Assembly (NCBI GenBank): GCA_027343725.1
Contig: DAHWKH010000050.1
Span: forward strand, 1-6,920
Source: Acidiferrobacteraceae bacterium
Lineage (GTDB): Bacteria; Pseudomonadota; Gammaproteobacteria; Acidiferrobacterales; Acidiferrobacteraceae
Direction of reading: 5' to 3'
DNA: 6,920 nt
Shown here: positions 1 through 5,535 of the stretch, piece by piece
How the letters are laid out: every line of letters starts with the position of its first letter
Position numbering within the stretch: the stretch's first letter is position 1
Notes under the pieces: generated by a model
Seen by the model: the letters and a program-made list of their open reading frames with translations, nothing else
What the model was told of the DNA's origin: nothing
Databases searched by the model: none
Translations under genes and position numbers: made by a program

Positions 1-1746
1 ATGAACATCCTGGTGCCCTTGCAGGTCGGGAGCCGCGATATGGCCTTCCCCTACCTCAATGCCTTGAGCCTCGCGATCACCGCGGCCGGCGCCGGGCTTG
101 TGATGATCTCGCTGTTCATCGGCGATTTCACCCATGCCGGCTGGGTGGGACTCATTCCCCTGACCGAACTCCCCTACAGCCCGGACGTCGGCACCGACTA
201 TTGGATGTGGGCGCTGCAGCTGAGCGCCCTCGGCAGCACCCTGAGCTCCATCAATATCATCGCGACCATCGTCAAAATGCGCGCGCCGCACATGCGCTGG
301 GCGCGCGTGCCGATCTTCACGTGGACCGCGCTTAGCACGAGCGTCATCGGCGTCACGGCGTTCCCGGTCCTCCAGGCGGCCCTCTTGTTGCTCGCCTGCG
401 ACCGGTATCTCGGGACCCACTTCTTTACCGCGAGCTTCGGGGGCAACCTCATGCTCTACACCAACCTCTTTTGGATCTGGGGCCATCCGGAGGTGTATTT
501 CGTGGTCCTGCCGGCCTTCGGCATCGTCTCGGAGATCATCCCCACCTTTTCCGAGAAACCGCTCTTTGGCTACACCACCATGGCGGCCGCGGCAATCGCC
601 ATCGCCGGCCTGTCGTGGATGGTGTGGCTACATCACTTTTTCACCATGGGGGCCGGCCCCGGTGTCAATCTCTTTTTCGGCGCCGCCACCATGCTCGTCG
701 GCATCCCGACGGGCGTCAAAGTGTTCAACTGGACGCTCACGCTCTACCGCGGGCGATTGCGGTTCGAGGCCCCCATGCTCTGGGCGCTCGGGGCCTTCGT
801 GCTGCTCCTCGTGGGCGGGCTCTCGGGCATGATGCTCGCCATGCCGGCCATCGATTACACGCTGCACAACAGCGTCTTTTTGATCGCCCACTTCCACTCG
901 ATGATGCTCCTGATCGTGTACGCGAGCATCGGCGGGTATTTGTTCTGGTTTCCGAAGGTCTTCGGCTTCTATCTCGATGACACACTCGGGCGGCGCGCGT
1001 TCGGGTTCTTCGTCGCCGGCACGGTGCTCGTCTTCGGCTCGATGTACGCCCTCGGGTTCATGGGCATGACGCGGCGCATGGATTATATCCCGTTCACGCA
1101 GTGGCGCTGGCCGCTCGTGACCGAGGAGATCGGCATCTTCTGCTATTGCGTGGCAAGCTACTGGCTGCTCCGCCAACTCTACACCGGCATCCGCGAGCGC
1201 GCGCAACGCCCCGCGGGGCGCGATCCGTGGGCCACGACGCGCAGCCTCGAATGGGCGGCGGCCTCCCCTCCCCCTCTCTACAACTACGCCCTGCTCCCCG
1301 AGATCCACGGCCACGATGAACAGGCCTTCCGGCGGGCCAAGGGGCTCGATGCGGTCAAGCCCGACCGTTATTTCGACATCATCATCCCGCGGCATACCCC
1401 GCTGCCGTTTGTCTTCGGTGTCCTGACCTTCGGTTTGGGCTTCGGGCTCGTCTGGCGAATCTGGTGGTTGTGTGCCGCGACCCTTGGGGCCATCGTCCTC
1501 CTGACGATCGCCCGCGCCTTCGACAACGACACCGACGAGCGGCTCCCGGCCTCGCAAGTGCGCCGGATCGAGGAAGCCGTCCGGGCCAGCGACGGGGAAC
1601 CCGGGTTTCCGGGTCGCAAGCCGGGCTGGGAACCGGCCGCTGGCATCGCAAAACAGAGACCGTCCCGGCAAGGCGCCCCGTCCCCCGATGGCCCCCTGGC
1701 GCCGCTTCCGAGCGAGCCGAGAGGCCCGCTGGAGGGGTCCTCATGA
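1..1746 (+). CDS. cyoB: Cytochrome bo-type ubiquinol oxidase subunit I (5' truncated by window edge)
   Basis: Catalytic haem-copper subunit of an inner-membrane quinol oxidase that reduces O2 to water and pumps protons. The frame opens at base 1 on an ATG matching an internal Met-Asn of CyoB, so this is not the true start. Adding 122 to any residue number gives E. coli numbering without gaps through the active site. Visible residues are the D-channel N2, D13 and N20; WGHPEVY at 160-166 with CuB ligand H162, E164 and cross-link Y166; CuB ligands H211-H212; K-channel K240; and haem ligands H297 and H299 in AHFH. The missing part should hold the first helices, the other low-spin haem ligand (E. 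coli H106) and the quinone-site residues. SSPPPLYNY and two further helices near 465-505 are typical of CyoB. The last ~50 residues form a Pro/Gly-rich tail that makes the protein about 40 residues longer than E. coli CyoB at the C-terminus. The stop overlaps cyoC by ATGA. Confidence 0.95.
   Translation: MNILVPLQVGSRDMAFPYLNALSLAITAAGAGLVMISLFIGDFTHAGWVGLIPLTELPYSPDVGTDYWMWALQLSALGSTLSSINIIATIVKMRAPHMRWARVPIFTWTALSTSVIGVTAFPVLQAALLLLACDRYLGTHFFTASFGGNLMLYTNLFWIWGHPEVYFVVLPAFGIVSEIIPTFSEKPLFGYTTMAAAAIAIAGLSWMVWLHHFFTMGAGPGVNLFFGAATMLVGIPTGVKVFNWTLTLYRGRLRFEAPMLWALGAFVLLLVGGLSGMMLAMPAIDYTLHNSVFLIAHFHSMMLLIVYASIGGYLFWFPKVFGFYLDDTLGRRAFGFFVAGTVLVFGSMYALGFMGMTRRMDYIPFTQWRWPLVTEEIGIFCYCVASYWLLRQLYTGIRERAQRPAGRDPWATTRSLEWAAASPPPLYNYALLPEIHGHDEQAFRRAKGLDAVKPDRYFDIIIPRHTPLPFVFGVLTFGLGFGLVWRIWWLCAATLGAIVLLTIARAFDNDTDERLPASQVRRIEEAVRASDGEPGFPGRKPGWEPAAGIAKQRPSRQGAPSPDGPLAPLPSEPRGPLEGSS
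1731..1737 (+). promoter_or_regulatory. Shine-Dalgarno sequence of cyoC
   Basis: GGAGGGG lies inside the last codons of cyoB, with the GGAGG core seven bases before the cyoC ATG. It fixes the cyoC start at 1743 and allows independent ribosome entry in addition to coupling through the ATGA overlap. Confidence 0.7.
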
Positions 1747-2369
1747 CGCCTCCGAACGGGGAATCCGCCGAGGTCCGGGCCTGGGATACACACGACACTC
1801 AGCACGACAAGATCGGCACGCACACGTATGGGTTTTGGATCTATCTCCTGAACGACGCCATGATCTATGCCGCGCTCTTTGCGACCGATATCGTTTTGAG
1901 TCACCGCATGAACGCGGCCGGCGCGCCCATGGGCCGAAGTGTTGTGCACCCGTTGACGGCGTTCTGGGAGACCGTGATCCTGCTCTCGGGCGGAGTCGCC
2001 TACGGTTTGGTGCTCGCGGGCCAAAAGCGTGCTCACGCGCGCCTGGCGATCCTGGGACTTGCGCTTGCATCGCTCGCGGGCGGCGGTTTTGTCTATCTGA
2101 GCCTGCACAGTTTCCTGAAGCTCGCCGCCCGCGGCATTACGCCGGAGCGCAGCGGGTATTTGTCGATCGTTTTCGTACTCGTCCTCTACCACACACTGCA
2201 CATCGGTCTTGGCGTTGTGTGGATGATCGTGATGATCGCCCAAATCCTGATCTTCGGGTTCCACCCGAATGTCGTGTATCGCCTCCTGAATCTGCGGCTC
2301 TTCTGGTTGTTCCAGATCGTCATCTGGATCCTGATCTACACCTTCGTCTATCTCGCGGCCCCCTTATGA
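1743..2369 (+). CDS. cyoC: Cytochrome o ubiquinol oxidase subunit III
   Basis: Subunit III of the bo-type oxidase, a five-helix membrane protein that packs against CyoB. It has 208 residues; E. coli CyoC has 204. A hydrophilic N-terminus leads to GFWIYLLNDAMIY (30-42), where E. coli has GFWIYLMSDCILF. Helix II has the conserved acidic residue E76 (FWETVILL). The loop GITPERSGYLS (131-141) and helix IV with H150 and H153 (YHTLHIGLGVVW) also match the family. The last helix is divergent: the usual FWHF.D.VW becomes FWLFQIVIW, with Leu189 and Gln191 replacing the His and Asp. The start is set by the ATGA overlap with cyoB and a strong Shine-Dalgarno; the stop overlaps the cyoD ATG in the same way. 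Family and role are secure from sequence plus operon position. Confidence 0.92.
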   Translation: MTPPNGESAEVRAWDTHDTQHDKIGTHTYGFWIYLLNDAMIYAALFATDIVLSHRMNAAGAPMGRSVVHPLTAFWETVILLSGGVAYGLVLAGQKRAHARLAILGLALASLAGGGFVYLSLHSFLKLAARGITPERSGYLSIVFVLVLYHTLHIGLGVVWMIVMIAQILIFGFHPNVVYRLLNLRLFWLFQIVIWILIYTFVYLAAPL

Positions 2370-3154
2370 AACCGACCGAACCCGAACACCCGCTTGATCA
2401 CCCCCAGGTCCGCTCCTTCGCCCCCGGTCGCTTCCTCGCCGCCTACGGTCTCGCGATCGTGTGCGTCACGCTCGCCTACGTCTGGGTGCGCGAGAGGGTC
2501 TGGCCGGTCCATGAGCTCTACGGCGCGATCTCGGTCCTGGCAGGCCTCACGATCCTTGCGTTGTTGACGTTGTGGCTCGAACTCGACGGCTCACCGGCCC
2601 AGCGCTGGCCCACCGTCACCTTCGTGCTCTACATCCCGCTCTTCCTCCTGACCGTGGGCCTCACGGCCTGGATGTTCGCGACCCTCTATACCCGCACTAT
2701 GATGCCGAGGCTCATGCCCGGAAGGCGGGCCTCTATGATTATCCGACCCCGTGCGGATCCGAGCCGGGTGCGTGTAACCACTGAGACGCCCTTCGCGCGC
2801 GTAAGCGACCAGGGTGATGCCGCGCTCTTCTGCGACCCGCAGGGCCAGGGCGCTCACCCCGGAAATGGCGGCTACGGTCGGGATCGCCATGCGCACCGCC
2901 TTGTGCACGATCTCGAACGTGAGTCGCGAGGAGACGCCGAGCAATTGCAGCGCCTCGCGGCGCCAGCCATGGCGCAGCGCGTACCCGATTACTTTGTCGA
3001 CCGCGTTGTGGCGCCCGATGTCCTCACGCACGACGCATGCCTCGGCACCCACCAGAATCGCCCCATGCGCGGTCCCGGTCACGTGGTTCAGGCGCTGGTG
3101 GGCCTGCATGCGCGAAAGCCAGGCGTGGATCCGGCCTACGGACAGACGCTGTAA
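2366..3154 (+). CDS. cyoD: Cytochrome o ubiquinol oxidase subunit IV-like protein, frame runs on past its expected end
   Basis: Small three-helix subunit thought to stabilise the CyoB-CyoC complex. The ATG overlaps the cyoC stop (ATGA) with no clear Shine-Dalgarno, so translation is probably coupled. Residues 1-20 are polar; helices lie near 22-41, 50-71 and 84-106; LYTRTMMP (107-114) aligns loosely with the Met-rich end of the 109-residue E. coli CyoD. Sequence identity is low (the His residues of helix II are absent), so the call rests mainly on size, topology and operon position. Oddly, no stop follows: the frame stays open to 3154 (262 residues), the last ~140 codons being antisense to fdhD and unlike any CyoD. 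A +1 shift between about 2710 and 2752 would end the gene at TGA 2782-2784; a -1 shift before about 2735 would end it at 2736-2738. The believable coding part is 2366 to about 2730. Confidence 0.7.
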   Translation: MKPTEPEHPLDHPQVRSFAPGRFLAAYGLAIVCVTLAYVWVRERVWPVHELYGAISVLAGLTILALLTLWLELDGSPAQRWPTVTFVLYIPLFLLTVGLTAWMFATLYTRTMMPRLMPGRRASMIIRPRADPSRVRVTTETPFARVSDQGDAALFCDPQGQGAHPGNGGYGRDRHAHRLVHDLERESRGDAEQLQRLAAPAMAQRVPDYFVDRVVAPDVLTHDACLGTHQNRPMRGPGHVVQALVGLHARKPGVDPAYGQTL

Positions 3155-3616
3155 CGGCGGGTGGGGCACATCCGGCGGCATGAGACCGGCCCATTGCGGA
3201 ACGCCGCACAAGCCGCAGCCGCTGGCACCGGGCATGCGCCGTGCCCGATCCGCGACGCGGGCACTCGCGCGCTCGGCGAGCTGAACGTACACGGCAAGGC
3301 CCTCGGGGTCCGCGGCCGTCTCCCAGGCGTGGATCTCGCACGCCTGGGTGATGAGGCCTTCGGCGAACAGAAAGCCCACGAGGAAATCCTCGATATGATC
3401 GGGCGTGATCATCATGACGGCGTAGGCTTGCCCGTTCACGCTGATGGCGAGAGGCGCCTCTTCGAGCACGGCATCGCCGTGCACTGAGACCCGGCCGTCG
3501 GCCTCGCAGAGAAGGGCCGCGCGCCGATCGATACGCCCGTTGCGAAACCGCTCCACGACAGGACCCTCGAGACATGAGAGACCTCCCACTCTGGCAGAGG
3601 CGCGCGCGCCTGCCAT
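2591..3616 (-). CDS. fdhD: Formate dehydrogenase accessory sulfurtransferase FdhD
   Basis: FdhD carries sulfur from a cysteine desulfurase to the molybdenum or tungsten bis-pyranopterin cofactor and is needed for active formate dehydrogenase in the cytoplasm. Visible family marks are EEAPLAISVNG (52-62), the CGLC sulfur-relay motif with C134 and C137, TGTAHGAI (180-187), REDIGRHNAVDKVIG (197-211), SSRLTFEIVHKA (229-240) and the terminal YTHPARI (281-287). Family members normally stop just after that last motif, but this frame continues about 54 residues antisense to cyoD. The tail is probably not native (see the cyoD entry); a +1 shift would place the stop at 2739-2741. The start is uncertain: the ATG at 3616 is the longest option, while a GTG at 3556 is preceded by GAGGG at seven bases and gives VERFRNGR, a common FdhD beginning. 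It lies 24 bases after the AhpD-like gene on the same strand. No formate dehydrogenase is in the window. Confidence 0.9.
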   Translation of the reverse strand: MAGARASARVGGLSCLEGPVVERFRNGRIDRRAALLCEADGRVSVHGDAVLEEAPLAISVNGQAYAVMMITPDHIEDFLVGFLFAEGLITQACEIHAWETAADPEGLAVYVQLAERASARVADRARRMPGASGCGLCGVPQWAGLMPPDVPHPPLQRLSVGRIHAWLSRMQAHQRLNHVTGTAHGAILVGAEACVVREDIGRHNAVDKVIGYALRHGWRREALQLLGVSSRLTFEIVHKAVRMAIPTVAAISGVSALALRVAEERGITLVAYAREGRLSGYTHPARIRTGSDNHRGPPSGHEPRHHSAGIEGREHPGREAHGQEEERDVEHEGDGGPALGR

Positions 3617-3640
3617 CGGGCATAAGGATACCCGGCGGTC

Positions 3641-4099
3641 TCAGGCGCCGGGGACCGGGAAATCCAGACCGCCGGCAATGCGGTTCCAAGCGTTTATGAG
3701 ACCGATGGCCGCCGTCAACGCCGCGATCTCCGGGCGCGAGAATGCGCGCGCGAGCTCGGCGTAGCGGGTCGCGCGCCGCGGGTCATGGCCCATGCGCGTC
3801 AGGGCCTCCGCCCATTCGAAGGCCTGCATCTCGCGAGGGGAGTAGAGACCGGCATCCCGCCAGACCGCAAGCCCATCGAGCTTGGCCGGAGTGACGGCGA
3901 GTTGGCGCGCCCTCTCGCTATGAAACGCTACGCAGAACGCGCAACCGTTGATCTGCGAGACACGGATTTTGAGAAGCTCGATCAGGTCTTTCTCCAGGCC
4001 CGAGGCCTCCACGGCCTCCCCGAGCGCGCGCAGCGCCGAGACGATCTGCGGCGCAAAACGCGCGTAGCTCTCCCGATCCCAGCCCTCGAGGTCATGCAT
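3641..4099 (-). CDS. AhpD-like / carboxymuconolactone decarboxylase family protein
   Basis: A 152-residue, mainly helical protein of the carboxymuconolactone decarboxylase fold (PF02627). The core is LIELLKIRVSQINGCAFC at 39-56, followed by FHSERARQL, giving the C53-x-x-C56 pair and H60 expected in AhpD-type peroxidatic or thiol-disulfide centres. E37 sits at the position of the conserved acidic residue. Stand-alone members of this group are usually annotated as alkylhydroperoxidase-like and may reduce peroxides; the substrate cannot be told from sequence. The ATG at 4099 has only a weak, distant AGGGG upstream, but a good candidate promoter lies just ahead of it. The gene is first in a probable two-gene unit with fdhD, 24 bases downstream, and diverges from galE. 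The family is secure; the function is inferred. Confidence 0.88.
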   Translation of the reverse strand: MHDLEGWDRESYARFAPQIVSALRALGEAVEASGLEKDLIELLKIRVSQINGCAFCVAFHSERARQLAVTPAKLDGLAVWRDAGLYSPREMQAFEWAEALTRMGHDPRRATRYAELARAFSRPEIAALTAAIGLINAWNRIAGGLDFPVPGA

Positions 4100-4133
4100 G
4101 TGATCGTCGCATCCCCTGTGTCGCCTGAGGATC

Positions 4134-4163
4134 CTTATATCATCGCGCGTTCCGCGACACCAA
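4134..4163 (-). promoter_or_regulatory. Candidate sigma-70 promoter for the AhpD-like/fdhD unit
   Basis: On the - strand, TTGGTG (4163-4158) and TATAAG (4139-4134) are separated by 18 bases. The -10 matches the consensus at five of six positions and the -35 at its TTG. Transcription would begin near 4127, leaving a leader of about 28 bases before the ATG at 4099. This rests on motif matching only. Confidence 0.45.
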
Positions 4164-4202
4164 GCGTATCCCCGCGATGTCGATCCGTGCCCTCCCCCTC
4201 TC

Positions 4203-4229
4203 CTGAACCCGGCCCGGTCCCGGGTCCAG
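4203..4229. other. Imperfect hairpin between divergent genes
   Basis: CTGAACCCGG and CCGGGTCCAG can pair as a ten-position stem with one A/C mismatch around a seven-base loop (4213-4219). It lies between the candidate promoters of the two divergent genes. There is no T-tract, so it is not a convincing intrinsic terminator. It could be a protein-binding site or a chance result of GC-rich DNA. Confidence 0.35.
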
Positions 4230-4242
4230 AGATCGCCGCCAA

Positions 4243-4257
4243 CGCTTGTTGCAAGCG
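4243..4257. promoter_or_regulatory. Short palindrome, possible operator of galE
   Basis: CGCTTG-TTG-CAAGCG is a perfect inverted repeat with six-base arms and a three-base centre. It overlaps the candidate -35 element of galE, a position where a bound repressor would block RNA polymerase. No regulator can be named from it. Confidence 0.35.
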
Positions 4258-4274
4258 ACGCCCTTCACTAGGAT
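4246..4274 (+). promoter_or_regulatory. Candidate promoter of galE
   Basis: TTGTTG (4246-4251) and TAGGAT (4269-4274) are spaced by 17 bases. The -10 matches consensus at four of six positions and the -35 at its TTG. The predicted start, near 4281, gives a leader of about 27 bases. Moderate to weak evidence. Confidence 0.32.
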
Positions 4275-4297
4275 GATTCGGGTGCGATTTTCGCCAT

Positions 4298-4303
4298 AGG
4301 GGG
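4298..4303 (+). promoter_or_regulatory. Shine-Dalgarno sequence deciding the GTG start of galE
   Basis: AGGGGG ends four bases before the GTG at 4308. The next in-frame residues, KVLVTGGTGYVG, are the normal GalE N-terminus, so the GTG rather than a later ATG is the start. Confidence 0.65.
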
Positions 4304-4307
4304 TGAT

Positions 4308-5321
4308 GTGAAAGTTCTGGTGACCGGGGGCACGGGTTATGTCGGTTCACATACGGCGGTCAATCTTATCGAAGCCGGCCATGATGTGGTTTTATGGGAC
4401 AACCTGTCGAACAGCCGAGCGGCAGTGGTGGAGCGCATCGGCGCGCTCGTCGGGACGCCTCCCACCTTCGTCCAGGGTGACGTGCGCGACGCCGCGGGCC
4501 TCGACCGGCTCCTCGAGAAACAGGCCTTCGAGGCCGTTATCCACTTTGCCGGTCTCAAGGCCGTTGGGGAGTCGGCACAAAAACCGCTCCTCTATTACGA
4601 AAACAATGTCCAAGGGACGATCACGCTGCTGCGCGCCCTGGAAAAGGCCGGCGTCCGGACCTTTGTGTTCTCATCATCGGCTACAGTATATGGCGATCCC
4701 GCCTGTGTCCCCATACGCGAGGACTTTCCGCGCGCGGCCACCAATGCGTATGGACGCTCGAAGATCATGATCGAGGATATGCTCTCTGATCTCGTGGCCG
4801 CTGACCCTCGATGGCGGATCGCGCGGCTGCGCTACTTCAACCCGATCGGGGCCCACGAGAGTGGCCTTTTGGGCGAGGATCCCCAAGACGTCCCCAACAA
4901 TCTTGTCCCCTACATCTGCCGCGTCGCAGTCGGCCGCGAGGCGGTCCTACGCGTCTTTGGGGCTGACTACGAGACTCCGGACGGTACGGGTGTGCGCGAC
5001 TATATTCACGTCAGGGATCTGGCCTTGGGGCACGTCGCGGCCCTGCGCTATCTCCAGGCCCACCCGGGGATGCTCACCGTGAATCTCGGGACCGGCCACG
5101 GCTACTCGGTACTGGAGGTGGTCAAGGCGTTCGGCCAAGCCTGCGGGCGCCCGATACCCTATGAGATTGTGGCCCGTCGACCGGGGGACGTGGCCCAATG
5201 CTACGCTGACGTGTCGGCCGCCCGCCGGCTTCTCGGCTGGCAGGCCGTCCATGATCTCGACGCCATGTGCGGAGACGCATGGCGTTGGCAAGAGCGCAAT
5301 CCCCAGGGTTACGAAACATGA
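4308..5321 (+). CDS. galE: UDP-glucose 4-epimerase (possibly also acting on UDP-GlcNAc)
   Basis: Cytoplasmic NAD-dependent extended short-chain dehydrogenase that interconverts UDP-glucose and UDP-galactose. It has 337 residues; E. coli GalE has 338. The NAD-binding glycine motif GGTGYVG is at 7-13. The catalytic set is S124 in SSSATVYG, Y148 and K152 in YGRSK. The substrate loop NPIGAHESGLLGED (178-191), PNNLVPYI (196-203) and GVRDYIHVRDLA (228-239) match the family closely. C298 in PGDVAQCYAD lies at the gatekeeper position that is Tyr299 in E. coli GalE and Cys307 in human GALE; a small residue there generally allows N-acetylated substrates, so UDP-GlcNAc/UDP-GalNAc epimerisation is likely. 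The start is GTG with a good Shine-Dalgarno. It converges on pelG, whose polymer needs GalNAc. Family certain; extra specificity inferred. Confidence 0.95.
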   Translation: MKVLVTGGTGYVGSHTAVNLIEAGHDVVLWDNLSNSRAAVVERIGALVGTPPTFVQGDVRDAAGLDRLLEKQAFEAVIHFAGLKAVGESAQKPLLYYENNVQGTITLLRALEKAGVRTFVFSSSATVYGDPACVPIREDFPRAATNAYGRSKIMIEDMLSDLVAADPRWRIARLRYFNPIGAHESGLLGEDPQDVPNNLVPYICRVAVGREAVLRVFGADYETPDGTGVRDYIHVRDLALGHVAALRYLQAHPGMLTVNLGTGHGYSVLEVVKAFGQACGRPIPYEIVARRPGDVAQCYADVSAARRLLGWQAVHDLDAMCGDAWRWQERNPQGYET

Positions 5322-5360
5322 TCTGAGCGGGAGCTGCGCAATCGCCGTACGCAGCGCCCT

Positions 5361-5377
5361 CGGCCCTTCCAGGGCCG
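5361..5377. other. GC-rich hairpin after galE
   Basis: CGGCCCT-TCC-AGGGCCG is a perfect seven-base stem with a three-base loop, about 40 bases after the galE stop. It lacks a following T-tract on either strand, so intrinsic termination is doubtful, although it could stall polymerase or protect the galE transcript end. Confidence 0.35.
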
Positions 5378-5395
5378 CCCCCCGCCCTGGGAGCT

Positions 5396-5535
5396 GGGCC
5401 CCATGTCGCCCTGGTCCGGGAAGACCGTCTGCCGAACCGGGGAGGCAAACGCCTGGGTCGGGCCCCCATGCCCCGCCCGTCTTCCCTGGTTAGGCAGCAT
5501 TCTCCCCTGATGCAGCGCGGGCCCCATGGCGCCCT
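5396..5535. repeat. Spaced repeat of a GGGCCCCATG-type motif
   Basis: Positions 5396-5412 and 5519-5535 share 16 of 17 bases (GGGCCCCATG, then T or G, then CGCCCT). A looser third copy, GGGCCCCCATG, lies at 5460-5470. The units are about 60 bases apart; the last lies in the final codons of pelG and the others in the pelG/galE gap. An eight-base inverted pair, GGGAAGAC (5418-5425) and GTCTTCCC (5479-5486), lies between them. These may be remnants of a local duplication or coincidence in GC-rich DNA. Confidence 0.35.

Noticed and set aside
628..1671. Long open frame on the - strand opposite cyoB (347 codons)
   Set aside because: It is antisense to well-conserved CyoB, its translation is Arg/Glu/His-rich low-complexity sequence, and it resembles no family. 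This is typical of shadow frames in GC-rich DNA.
1368..2264. Open - strand frame opposite the cyoB end and cyoC
   Set aside because: The translation is hydrophilic and repetitive in composition, and lies opposite two certain genes with no ribosome site.
1688..2365. Upstream part of the same + strand frame that contains cyoD
   Set aside because: It is an out-of-frame reading of cyoC. The cyoD start is set by the ATGA overlap at 2366.
3024..3689. 221-codon - strand frame overlapping fdhD
   Set aside because: Arg/Pro-rich out-of-frame reading of fdhD. Only its internal ATG with a good ribosome site was kept, as a note on the fdhD start.
4203..4229. Hairpin as an intrinsic terminator
   Set aside because: There is no T-tract on either side, and it lies upstream of both neighbouring genes, where a terminator has no obvious role.
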